Assembly (NCBI GenBank): GCA_029891345.1
Contig: CM057009.1
Coordinates: 229,360,620 to 229,424,619, forward strand
Direction: 5' to 3'
Length of the DNA stretch: 64,000 bases
DNA from: Dryococelus australis
Lineage: Eukaryota; Arthropoda; Insecta; Phasmatodea; Phasmatidae
The notes beneath the pieces are model-generated. The model saw only the letters and a list, made by a program, of their open reading frames with translations. It had not been told where the DNA came from and ran no database searches. A program made the translations under genes and the position numbers. Below, one piece after another: positions 21,405-32,389 of this stretch. Every line of letters starts with the position of its first letter. The first letter of the stretch is position 1.

Positions 21405-23367
21405 CATGAATGAATATTACTGCACTGTGTGTGTACGCTGTAATGCATACGAGTGGGCGCCAATCAAAATATATAGCTGTATATCACGCAGTTATACCAC
21501 CACATAATATTTTCATAAATTATGAGTGAGCAGTGTATGACTGAAAGTAGCGAGAAGTGGGCCTGATAGTGTGTGGTGAATGCACCGCGTTCCTTCCCTT
21601 AGTAACTAGTAACATATAAATGCAACAATAAAGCTAGCTGAAGGACCAGTGGCTTGGTATTCCACACTTAAACAATGACACTCTAATATTGTATGCACAC
21701 TTCTCTGCGATAAAAGCCTGCATGTGTACTTCCTAAATTACTTTTCATACACTGTGCTCGTGTTAAGTGGATATAGTTGGCAATATTTATTAAAATTAAC
21801 ATGTGAAACAGTAGTGTGTTCCGCCACAGAGGAACACGTATGCTCGACGACTCGCAGGTTTAGGAACAAGACTTAGCTGAAGTAGAGCACTCACCTGTGT
21901 AGCCCACACACGTACCAGAGAAACAATTATTTGTCCCACAACTGAAATTTTCATTTAGCAATAGCTATTTATGTAGTAAAGAATATCATTTTTCATTTTC
22001 GACCTGAAAGTAATGATGAGAGGTTTGGTAGCTACGCATGCATCATTAAATGACGTCAGATGTGTCAATTCCAGCGATGCTATTTTATTGAGAATATTAA
22101 ATTGCAACCAACTATTATTTCGTTTATGCTGTAAAATCAGCTAAAATAACAACCCTGAATGGCAATAGGTAAAATAATGAAGAACATTCAAAATATAAAT
22201 GCCATTAGGAAGTGGTCATATGTCACTGTCTTTAGCACACCATTATATGACGTGTAAAAATATCTGACTTGTGTGTCAAAACGTGTAGTCCTCTCTCCAA
22301 TAAAAATACTTGAATTTAATTCTTGTAAAAAATAAAAGATGCCTCAGCTTTCTCATGTCCGTGTAAACACTTAATCTTTCACTCAAGTTACTTGTGGTTA
22401 AAATGGTGCTGAAAATGCTACTGACGCCTTGCCAACATGACGTCGCATGGAATGTTCTAGAACAGGCGGCATTACGTACGTCTAGCGTACAAAACAAAAT
22501 TTATGTGGCAAACTTTCGAAATTGTAGAAATGATTGTTCTCACAACAAAAATACCCGTTTATTAGTAAGATGAAGGACAGTGTGTCTTCTAGACCAATCG
22601 TAGGTAACAAACGTAGTTCTGGGATGCTGCTTTACGTGGCTCGCTGGCTCACTGACGTAACGTCGTCTAGTTATATACCTAAGATCCTAACAGCTGCTTA
22701 AAACATTGCAAAGGGGCTTACAAGCACTCATCTCTACGTCAACACATAACACCAAATGCTAGCGAGATATGAAACTACAAACACCCTAACGACTAAATTA
22801 AAATATCCTCCGCTACGTCCAAATTCTGGATGCGCATTCTGACCTACCTCATACGTCGTTAAAGAATGGCGGCAGAGAGAGCGAGTTTCCTAACAACTGG
22901 ACCGGTCTTACCCTATGCTAAGCTCTCTAGCCAATAGGAGCACAGGATTCAAACCTGCAAGCCAATCGGAAGGGTCACTAATAAATACTTAAAATTACAC
23001 ATTCCAAAACGGCTTAATTCCCTATACTATAGAATAATGGGCTCGCAGAAGATAACAAATACAATAAAGTTTCTGAAGCGTTGACAATAAAAGTGAGACC
23101 AAATAGGAAAAATATTAAATAATAATTTAAATACAAACAAAAATAAAGTCTAGCTATCTAAACCCATTAAACATACATTATTGCCATTCGTACATCAAAG
23201 TTTCAAATATCCTAACCATAAAGAAAGAATAAAATATTAAATATTAAAAATAAAAACAAAACATGTAAAATTAAGCATATTACAGGTGTTATACATAGAA
23301 GGTTTCAACTACGTGAAACAAACATAATTAATGAGAATTAATGTAGATCATGAAAAAATTTTTTACA
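21405..23367. other. Insertion or intron in right arm of P1
   Basis: Sequence absent from the left arm. It contains no recognisable coding region. At 22925-22985 there are two CCAAT-type boxes (agccaatagg, agccaatcgg) 50 bp apart and a taataaatactt TATA-like word, which together resemble a promoter, though no gene follows clearly. It could be an LTR-type insertion (gaacacgtatgctcgac near 21832) or an intron on the minus strand. Confidence 0.35.
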
Positions 23368-23520
23368 GCTTCCCCCAGTGCAGTGCCATTGGTTCATATT
23401 GGTATGGTGCCATCGACTTCTTCAGCTGTGACACTTAAATCACTACCAGCATCTACTGCCACAGGTGCAGCACTAACATCTACAGATGGTACAATACTGT
23501 CACGCCCCTTTGGGATCTAG

Positions 23521-25109
23521 CAAGGCATAGGAAAGGCAGGAAAGAGTATACAAACCTAACAGAGACCAAAAAAATAATTCAGAAAACAATTCCCATATAT
23601 TGAACCATAGATTACACAAAATAAATTTTTGTTTTTATAATGACTTCCAGTATAATACTGCTTGATGCTTCCAAACTGGGGGGAGGCAGGAAGATATACT
23701 GCAACATACAAACAACAGACAGCCTTAATATATCCCAACAAAATCACACCAAAGATTATGCAACTCTTTGAAGATCAACCGTAGCAGGCAAGGGAGCAAA
23801 ACTGTAGCTAGCAAACCCTATACCACACAACCTCACTATAAAATTTACATTTTAAAAATCACTATACTTCCCTCTGTTGGCAGGTAATAGAATGCTGAGG
23901 TAGCTACCACTCTTCGAAAAGTATTCCCATAAAAAAACACACTGACCACACATGATTTATTGCCAAGAAAATTCACTTCTTACAAAACCTATGGAATACT
24001 AAATTATGATTTTTATAATATTGAAGCAAAGAATCACTTCCCCGAATATCGTAAGGGACACCAGGATATTAAAGCTATCTATTAAAACAAAACCTACACT
24101 TCAAAATGCAGGGAAGACATAAATATTTCTACAATACAACATCCCAACTATGTAAGTAATCTGCTAATTACCAGGGCAACGTATAAAAACAACACACTTA
24201 TGAAATTACTTAACTTTTAAAATTGCCGCGCCTAGCACCATGAAGCCTAACTGCGAATTCCGATGTCTACGTCATCCCCTCGCCAGCCAGCCGGCATCAC
24301 TCGTGTAGAGGAAGACTGCACGATTATTGAGGCTGGCAGTCGCTTATATTTACACCCCAAAATGTGATTAAAAATATCAAGGAGGGGGCAAGAAAGTGAA
24401 AGGATTTTATAAAACATACCAGGCGTATTCGTATTTCCATCTCTTGTCGCGAGGTATTGCATAACTGCCAGTATAACCATGCGCCTGGTAGAGGCTAGAC
24501 GTGTGTGTCCGGTCTGTTTGGAGGTGGACAGACGAGTCATCTTGAGCAAAGTTGTTTCTTTTCAAGTTAATTTTCCGCAGCACTGGTGTTAAATCTTGAC
24601 TAACATTTTGCCCACGTGCAGTTTTAACAGTTTTATCAATAATCAGTTTTCCAAAAATGTGGTCTACTATTTCCACGTTTCTTGAGTGTAACTTTTACGT
24701 GAACGAAATATCTATATACATGCGTAGTTTCGTGAAAACGTGCGTGCAGGCAAGTAGCGATCTAATTCAATTTTAACAACTTTGGCTGTATTGCTGTCCC
24801 AATTTAAGAGAAGTTTATTTTCCACGACAGTGTTCAATACTCGCTCGGGTCAATTCACTAGGCGTACTACGTCGTTCATACCAGTCCACACAGCAAGTGT
24901 TATAATTATTTTTAACCAGTTCAGAGATACTTCACATAGTAATTACAAAATAGGCTATATTGATGTATATTTCCATTGTTATAGCACCATAAACGGGGAC
25001 AGGGGTTAAGCTTTTCCGGCTGGCAGGACAGTTTTGGCAATAAAATTGAGCACACACACATAATTTTCTTGAAGTCGATGAGTTGACACGCATGTCAAAT
25101 TTGAAGGAA
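23521..25109. other. Second insertion or intron in right arm of P1
   Basis: Sequence without a left-arm counterpart, between two blocks of the acidic ORF. Minus-strand frames at 24676-24247 (89 and 100 codons) and others are unassigned. No element termini recognised. Confidence 0.3.
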
Positions 25110-25419
25110 GGCTTCAGTACTATAGACTTCTTCAACTGCTATGCCTACAAAATCTTCATTGGAGCCATCGAACTTTTCAGCTGATGTACCTAGAACATAA
25201 TTGCTTGCATTACCTGCTTCTTTAGCACCAGCACCTAAATCTCCAACAGTTTCATCCTCCTGAACCACTATGTTGTCATCAGTTTGTCATTTGTAATAAG
25301 ACATTTGCTTTCAGCCAAAAATATATATATTTTGTTAATTATGAAGGTAATCAGAATCGTGCCTCAAGCATGTTAGTATACTGTTGATTCAAAGAAATAT
25401 ATTTTCTTAATACAATGAA

Positions 25420-26438
25420 AAACTATAAATTTTTCCTATTTGTATAAATATGAGTGTTTTCATCACACATGGCGGATGAATGGAGAAATTAATGCCACCT
25501 ATGTGTTTAAAATATAATCCAATATGGAGGGTGCTGACAGGCCAGCCTATACTTTAAAACCATAAACAAATATGGCTGCCACATAATGGCGATATCGATG
25601 AATAATAGGTGCACTATTTCCATCTAGATGATGAAAAAGTACACATATGAAATTAATATGGCGGTCGAACGAATGTGACAGACTAACTGCAGCAATGTAT
25701 ACACAAATGACAAATGAAAAAGAAAACAATATGGCAGCCTCCAGCAATGTATAAATAAATAACAAATGAAAACAACCAAACTGGTTGTATACGGTATGAG
25801 TATAGATGAGGGTTGGTTGTTCCCCGAATAAACAGCCAATATCTAATGGCACGGGTTAGTCGTCTGCTAGGCATAGCGCTGATGAGACCCCCAGAAATTA
25901 AAGTTTTTAAATGTAATTCAAATGCTAATTTTTTAGTAATATTTTAATAAGTTTCCAATAATAATTTTTACATTTTTTAACATTTTATTTTATTTTTTTA
26001 TTTTTAAAGTTGGGAATACAATTTGTTAATGAATTTTTTTTTTGTTTTGTAAGCCTTTTTTCGGAATGATTTACTTTTTTTTTTAGTTTTCACGGTCAAA
26101 GATCTTCGGCGTCAAGCTCGTCACATAAACCAACATGGTGGACAAAAAAGCTGCCATGATATTTGTTGGTTTTTTTGTTTCAAAGTCACTGAGGGCAAGG
26201 TCATGGTCAATGTCAACTGTCAAGGTCTCATACATCCAACATGGCGGGCAAGATTGACGCCAGGGTTCTTTTAATTTTTAGTTCCATGGTTACTGGGATC
26301 AAGGTCAAAGGTCAAGGTTACTGGCATACAACATGGTGGACAATATGGAGATCGGATGACGTCTCAACAGGGCAGTCTTTTGGCACTGGCTCCGATGCCA
26401 GGTACCTGTTGGTCCCGACTTCTCTATTTCCTTCTACT
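25420..26438 (-). repeat. P1 right terminal inverted repeat
   Basis: Inverted counterpart of 17441-18600. The outermost approximately 60 bases align closely (ggtacctgg, ccatgttg, gaccttgacctttgacctt), and the aggtcaaaggtca direct repeat recurs at 26302-26314. Some left-arm units are missing or rearranged. Several open frames across 25547-25874 are repeat translations, not genes. Confidence 0.8.
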
Positions 26439-26444
26439 GGCTAC
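26439..26444. repeat. P1 right target-site duplication
   Basis: ggctac immediately after the CTACT terminus; identical to 17435-17440. Confidence 0.88.
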
Positions 26445-26838
26445 ATAAATATTACTGTGTAAAGCAGCATTTTCATGTCATTATCTTCGCATTGGCACGC
26501 ATTGCGTAACAGCATTCGTACAAAACACTTCAGTTCGTGGTGTACGACTGCTTTTAAAACAAATTTACTAAGACAAATTTATATTACCGCTAATTTCCAT
26601 TTTCATACCAGGTGGTGCTGTAGGCGAAAACATCATAACCAATACGGTAGTACAGAAGTCCATCAACTATAACATGCATACGTAACCAGTTTATACACGG
26701 GATAAAATTTTTGATTGTTGTTTATTAAAGCCTCTGCTTCATGTTAATTGTCAGCTAAAAAGGGGGAGGGGGAGGGGGTAGAATAACATTGGTCTGTGAT
26801 TAGATATAACAGAAATTTATGCTCAAAAATCATATAGT
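26445..26838. other. Right flank of P1, no gene
   Basis: No coding region supported; a G-rich aggggggagggggagggggt tract lies near 26760-26779. Confidence 0.4.
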
Positions 26839-26839
26839 T

Positions 26840-26930
26840 ACGAATTATTCGGGATTTGAACATGGAACGTCTTTTTTTACTGTAAGGTGGCACCTCAGCC
26901 AACTATGCTACCCATAGTAGTTTACTACAG
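26840..26930 (-). repeat. tRNA-like (SINE-type) fragment
   Basis: On the minus strand, tagcatagttggctgagg (26910-26893) is A-box/D-arm-like and tgttcaaatccc (26862-26851) is B-box-like, about 40 bases apart. It resembles the tRNA-like segments at 11.9 and 12.7 kb. It has a T-rich stretch in the anticodon region and no closed acceptor stem. Confidence 0.5.
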
Positions 26931-27645
26931 TGGAATAACTGTGTGATATCAATGTGTTGAAGTAGATTTTTATCGTCTTACGTGCATTTATTCTTAGAAG
27001 TTCAATTTTATAAATATCCCTTTGAACCTCTTTTCCCATTGTTACGTCAGAAAATAAAACTTATTTAAGTGTAGCAGTTTGATCACAAGACTTTGTAAAT
27101 AATAGTTGGTAAATATGCTAGGTAAATAATTCTGTGTTAATTGAACTACTTTCTCTTTCTATACATATCTATAGTTTGATATTTTTACCACTGGACATGT
27201 AAGAACTGAACGACAGTTCACTTTTACAACTTGGACCATTTTATAAAAATCATTTCACTGTAAGATTTCCCGGGCTGAGTTATTTTTGTTGGATATGCTC
27301 TTTGAAGTTATATACTGCATCTAACATACGTCGCCTATGTATGCATAATTTTTTTATTTAGGTACACGCGTATAATTACGTTTCGTTGTAAAGGAGTAGA
27401 ACCCGGCGTAATCAGTGAGGAACAATTCTGAAAATTGTTCCAAATAAATACGCAGTTTTCTCAAAGCTAGATGTGACCAGTTTTCAACACAGTGAATATC
27501 ATATGGCTACCAAGTTTCTTAGAACAAGGCGGGTGGTCGGGTCGAGCCAGGCCTTGTGAGTAATACTTACCTGTACAAAGAGGGGTGAGCGCGGACATCT
27601 CATGTCCCGTATTTCTGGAGACAACTGTTAGCGTTTAGTGCGAAT
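26931..27645. other. No gene recognised
   Basis: AT-rich, then a GC-richer end (27520-27640) leading into the SINE. No coding feature supported. Confidence 0.4.
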
Positions 27646-27649
27646 AGGC

Positions 27650-27835
27650 AGCCGACCTCCGCGGCACAGCTGGCTCGCGTGGTGTACGAATAGATGGGCT
27701 CTGGGTTTGAGACACGGGCTGGGCCTTGGTGTAAATTAATCCCCACGTGATTAATCGTGTATTAGCCACCTAATGCAGGAAAGTCTCCCATGCGTCTCCA
27801 TTGATCGAAAATACATCAGATCATACAAGTACCGA
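27650..27835 (+). mobile_element. Diverged tRNA-derived SINE
   Basis: A box tggctcgcgtgg (27671-27682) and B box ctgggtttgagac (27701-27713), followed by a non-tRNA body with 'gtctcccatgcgtctcc'. The box spacing is shorter than canonical, implying a small deletion. The target duplication was not found. Confidence 0.5.
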
Positions 27836-29055
27836 AGTTTCCGTTTGTGTTCAAATTTCTAGGCAACAACAATTTTCAATTGAGGCTAATATTTGAGTTA
27901 TATTTAATAGCTACTTCGAGAAAATATAATAACAGGCTATGATATGAATTAAAATTACTTAATAAAATATCTTCATATGCAAATTCATTAAAAGTTCCTA
28001 GAATATATGCGAGTAGTTGTCCTAACCATAATGGAGATAATTTATATTTACGAGATTTAATTAATGCATTCCTTTTTAAAAAAATTTGTAACCATAAAAA
28101 AATTTAATCTAATTAATTTTACACGTTGGTTGTCGCATCATTCACGTAGACACATGCAAAACTCATCGATGTATTACTACTATGATATTATGTATTAATT
28201 TGGGTAGACATATCTCGTTGAGTTTTACATCAAATTATATAAAACATTTGATATTGCAGGAATATGGTTTAATTTAAAGAAATTAAGTTTTGTAAATGAC
28301 GTTCTCAAGCATTCGCCGCCGGTGGTTCTATGTAGTTCACTCATCAAGATATCTCTGAGGACCACTGGCAAAATTAGGAAGTTTACTGTTTGAGAAAAAT
28401 TCCAACATTAAGATGCTGAGATCTCACGCCTGGATCAGTTCATCTTCTTTTTGCACTAAACGACGAGTTTTCATCAGGCCATAAAAAAGAGGCATGAAAA
28501 AATTTTTCTGTGACGTAGCACAATACTTTAATGTTAGCTGCCGCAACTGAAACTCAAACTCTCCCTTACACACGAAGGAGTAAAAGTAGGCTTTCCACAT
28601 CTTTCTTCCTCAACAAACCGGCCAGCGTTCGCCGTGTGCGGCTGTCTAACACGAACCCACTCACGAGCCCGCTCACAATTACATTAATTCTACTTTATAA
28701 TAAATTAAGTTAAACTATTTACTGTGTTCTGGAACTTACAGTTGCGAATTACCGCAAATTACCTGCGGACACCACGGCTAAGAGGTCGCCCCTCTCCAAA
28801 AAAAATTGTTCTCGGGGATAAATCATAAATGACACATAATTTCTTGAGGTTCGGGCACTGAAACGAATATAGATCCATAATTTAATGTAGGTGTCTTTAT
28901 AATAAAAATTATAATTGAAGAAAGAATGGAGCTAAATAGCGAAACACGTCTTGAATTTTCTTGAACTAATAAAGTGACTTGGATATCCCTTATCTATGAA
29001 ATAGTTATTTTGGGATCACTGTGTTTCTTTAAATAAATGGTCAACGAACGGAACA
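27836..29055. other. No gene recognised
   Basis: Mostly AT-rich. 28440-28800 is somewhat richer in GC and could be part of an unrecognised element. The 60-codon frame at 28531-28713 matches nothing I know. Confidence 0.4.
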
Positions 29056-29059
29056 CATT

Positions 29060-29560
29060 CCCATCAATAAAGGACTAGGACAATGGTACAGTCTTCATCG
29101 TAACACATTAAAAATATATGTCGACCTGTTTAGAACTTGGAAATCGTTATGTTTTGATGATGCAAAAAATTTATATTCGAATTCTCTGTTTTATGTTAGT
29201 GACAATGTTACCTTACAAAATAGCGCAGAGAAACTGCAATATGCAGTAAATATTTTTAATAAGTTTAAAAGCATTTATGAATTGAAATTTCTGCTGATAA
29301 CACATTGAAAATGGCTTGTAAAGGTCAATTGCCTGTAAGAACAAAAATGTAGTACTAGAAAATAAAATGTTAGAAGTGAAATACCGTATTTTTTATGTTT
29401 TCGATATGAACGGGATATCGATTTAGATGATAAGGTTAACAAGTTTTGACATATTTGTAAAACTATCTATACATTTCAAAAATTAACACAAATCACACAC
29501 CAAGGATATAACAGTACCGAAAAGTCATTAATTATGTTGCCGCAAAATATCAACGTTCAG
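29060..29560 (+). pseudogene. Decayed LINE reverse transcriptase fragment
   Basis: Pieces in shifting frames follow the order of an insect LINE RT thumb region. An FDDAKNL remnant of the F/YADD box (29150-29170) comes first, then SDNVTLQNSAEKLQYAVNIF and NKFKS (29205-29275). ENGL/MACKGQ-like and 'PVRTK-VVLENKMLE' text (29310-29380) follows, with DIDLDDKVNKF and HICKTI (29415-29465) at the end. The order and the words KGQ-PvRtKiv and IleqV are typical of LINE-type polyproteins common in insects. Stops and shifts throughout; 5' and 3' parts are missing. Confidence 0.65.
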
Positions 29561-30749
29561 GTAGTACATTATTTTCAAGTTTTTATTAAAACCAAGCGCT
29601 TCCTGAAGCATCTATACAGTACTTTGCACAGTTATACGTTCAAATGTAATTGTTGAAATGGTTTTCGTAATGAAGAGAGGTAAATTAGAAAAAAAAAACT
29701 CATAAATATCCCAATGACGGCTGAAGAAATTTACCAGAAAATGTAATTTATGTAATTCTTCGCGCGATATCATAGACTTAATATTGTTGTAAGTCCGCTG
29801 TGTAGCCGCTGGAGCCTACAACTACCCTTCCAATTCCGCTCTTCGAAACACACTTACAGGTAATCAGTTACCTAGGCAAGTACAAGGGCCAGAAGCTATG
29901 TGAAAAAAGAGAGGTGAATAGTGCGTGGTGCACATACGAGGTTGACATCGAGGCCATTCATAATATCTTGCTGTAATGCTAGGAAATTGTTTCATCTATT
30001 TTGGTGAAAGACAGTAAATGGCATCTTAAATTTTGAGCCTCACCCATTCTAGTATATAATTGTTATTTCTAACTATTTCTGTAGATAATAACAGCAGTTA
30101 ATTGATTCTAATAATAGATGTGCATTTACTTTCAGTTGTGCAATATGAAAGTGAATAGTTTCACAATGCTGTTAGAAACTGTATCAGATTTTGTAAATGG
30201 TTATTAAAGCCCAAATAGCATATTATCAATATTTTTTTCATGTATTTCAGTTATCCATCTTATCACGAACGCGGCTACGCTCAGATAATAAATACTATAT
30301 CTGTAAATAAAAATGGGTGTTTTAATTTTCTGATTCTTTGTTTTGACGAAGCTGGTCATGACACAGTAATTCTGTTACATTGTTCGAAACATGAAAATTG
30401 TGAGGGCAATCTTATAGTTAAACAAAATATCATAATAATATTTTTTATTTGTTCTTAATCATATATTGCAATTTATACGATTTGGACGGAATTAAGGTGC
30501 AATGAATACAGCTGAATCTAGATCTTAATTATGTGTATTTGAAAACAAAGCAAATTCAATAATAAAAAATTAATGCAATCAGATGAATTAGTATTTGCTA
30601 AAAGTCTTGAAACAACAGGAATTTTATTTCTGCGATTGGTGGGACAAGTGAAGTATTTGACCGAAATGTTCCCGTTAGTTACTTTTATATGATGTTGACA
30701 AATATTTAAAACTGTTTCCCACAAAGTGACGTAAATAAACATTCATATA
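29561..30749. other. No gene recognised
   Basis: AT-rich; may include more of the LINE in a decayed state. The 72-codon frame at 30240-30458 and 74-codon minus frame at 30742-30518 match no known family. Confidence 0.4.
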
Positions 30750-31240
30750 ATTTTGAAGTCTGATATACTAACCCAGCTACAACGTAACGTCTATCTGTTT
30801 CCCTCAGTAATACTGTCTTTCACTCACGCACTTGATCTAATAGATCAAGTTCCAGCCACTTCCTTTAAAACATTGACACTCGCAGTTGTCGTCGTCCCTT
30901 CTTCTCTGCTGGTCACACCGCTCGCTCGGAAACCTGTCAGTCATCCATTCCGCAACTGCAACTCAAAAAACTCTCGGCCACGAAGCCCGTCACACTTAAA
31001 TACAGTCAGGATGACCATCTGGAAGGTTCAACAAACTCCAAGTTGAGCTGAGATCCTAGGTCAGTAATCGAGAGCATTCTTCGCTATACGAGGATAAACA
31101 CCACAACCAGGGTCACGCAGTGTTGTGCCGCAGAATATTATCTTGTCGGTCTGGCTTTGAAACTCATACGCCGCTGCTGCCGCTCGGTCGCCTACCTCTT
31201 ATCTCGTCTGCCCGAGCAGCGCCAACTGGCCACTCGTAAT
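30750..31240 (-). other. Candidate 3' end/LTR of the minus-strand gypsy element
   Basis: GC-richer than its flanks and located immediately after the pol C-terminus in transcriptional sense. The minus strand begins the boundary near tgtagctgggttag (30782-30769). Only one copy is present, so LTR status cannot be tested within this window. Confidence 0.3.
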
Positions 31241-32389
31241 ACTGCCACCTCCTGAAGTATGTTCTTCCCGAACAGACTCTGCAACATCCTTACCTTCATA
31301 GAGTGCCAGTCGGTCGATGTGGACAACCTTCAGCTTCGTCCGGGAGCATTGGCGACAAATCCGAAGACCACATCATTGATTTTCTTCAGAATCCTGTAGG
31401 GGCCTTCCCAACATTTCTGTAACTTCGGGCAGTACCCTTTTCTCCTCCATGGATTGTACAGCCACACCAGTTGACCTTCTTAAAATACCTCTCCCGACAT
31501 TCTCCTATCACGCCGCGTCTTCATCTTGTCACTATTTATTCTGAAGTGTTGTCGAGTGAAATCATAAATGACCAACAATTCTGTTACTTAATTCGCTGGC
31601 ATAATCAGGGGCTGCAACTTCCTTTTCTGTCGGTCGGCCAAACAGCAGGTCACTGGGGAGACGTAGCTCTCTTCCAAACAGTATCCTTGATGGTGCTACC
31701 CTTCTGGATTCGTTAACTGTTGAGCTGTAAGCAAGAAGAAACTATGACACCTTTGAGATCAAGTCCGTTTTGTTGTCCGCCGCAAAGATTGACAGGTATT
31801 ACTCAAGAGTGCGGTTAAGCCTTTTGACCAGTCCATCCAACTGAGGGTGTAATGCTGTAGTCGGAGTCTTTTCATTCCCAGAATTTTTGTTACCTCATGG
31901 AAGACCGCCGCTTCAAAGTTTCTTCCTGATCAGAAAGGCGTTCTAGTGGCACCCCAAAACTCTAAAAGACATTTTCTATTAGTGCCTCAGCCATAAGTAC
32001 GTGCTTCCAGGTTCGGGAGGAATTACCTATGGCCACTTAGTAAAATAATTTTGAACTACCATTAGATACCGATTACCTCTCTCTGTGACAGGCAAAGGAC
32101 CCAGAATGTCTACTGCCATCCTCTCGAATTGGGTTCCAACATTGTATTTCTGGATGTGACCTTGTCCTCTGATTCTTGGGCCCTTCCTCACAGTGCAGGT
32201 GCCGCACAATCGGCACCACTTCTCAACATCCTCCTGACAGTGAAGTCAGTAGAATCTCAGTGTAAATCTATCAAGCGTCTTATTAACACCAAAGTGCCCA
32301 CTAGCAGCCTCATTGTGAAGCTCTTTTAAGACTTCTGGGACCCGGCATTCTAGAAGGACTAACTGTAACCACGTGGGTCTTTCATCATT
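31240..32389 (-). pseudogene. Decayed Ty3/gypsy integrase and pol C-terminus
   Basis: Reading from 32389 leftwards, the HHCC zinc finger comes first (LHNEAASGHFGVNKTL, then CRLCGTC). The integrase core opens with ERMAVDILGPLP (first catalytic Asp), then YLMVVQNYFTKWP. Frame-shifted segments follow: VPLERLSDQ (second Asp region), then words for the 'HPQsDGmvErfNRTL' block as LSWMDWSKGLT. A GREL-like motif comes next (WKRATS in the shifted frame). The C-terminal PWRRKGYCPKLQKCWEGPY, INDVV and HIDRLALYEG close the order. This is the normal gypsy/mdg1-type arrangement. Stops and shifts kill it. The RT half is missing because element P3 begins at 32390, cutting the reading frame. Confidence 0.85.

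Larger units (their letters stand above)
21253..25304 (-). pseudogene. P1 acidic TAEEV-repeat ORF, right copy, in three blocks
   Basis: The three blocks collinear with the left copy are 25304-25110 (starting MSYYK, then DETVGDLGAGAKEAGN, VLGTSAEKFDG and VEEV), 23520-23370 (VDVSAAPVAVDAGSDL, VTAEEVDG, then the shared TGA) and 21404-21253 (EDAASDVDIT, KTEDISLE, ending SLASNIRSTLT at TAA). They are separated by 1.6 and 2.0 kb absent from the left copy. The gaps may be insertions. The second has GT near its start and ttacaaag at its end on the coding strand, so an intron is also possible. The last block also has a 7-bp duplication shifting the frame. Function unknown. Confidence 0.45.
17441..26438. 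mobile_element. Element P1: 9.0-kb TIR element with 6-bp target duplication
   Basis: The element begins agtagtaggaattagagaag and its other end, read inverted, begins agtagaaggaaatagagaag. It is flanked on both sides by ggctac (17435-17440 and 26439-26444), a perfect 6-bp target-site duplication. Inverted similarity runs inward for more than 1 kb from each end, then continues as a second, interrupted inverted module. Long TIRs, AG-type ends and a 6-bp duplication are traits described for Polinton/Maverick elements. However, length and content (no polymerase B, integrase, ATPase or capsid genes seen) do not fit an autonomous one. Interior genes are an acidic ORF, a zinc-finger ORF and a small opposite-strand ORF. 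Read as non-autonomous or a new family. Confidence 0.85.

Noticed and set aside
25547..25874. Three overlapping hydrophobic minus-strand frames
   Set aside because: They are translations of the P1 terminal repeat modules; the same wording appears in P3 and the left TIR.
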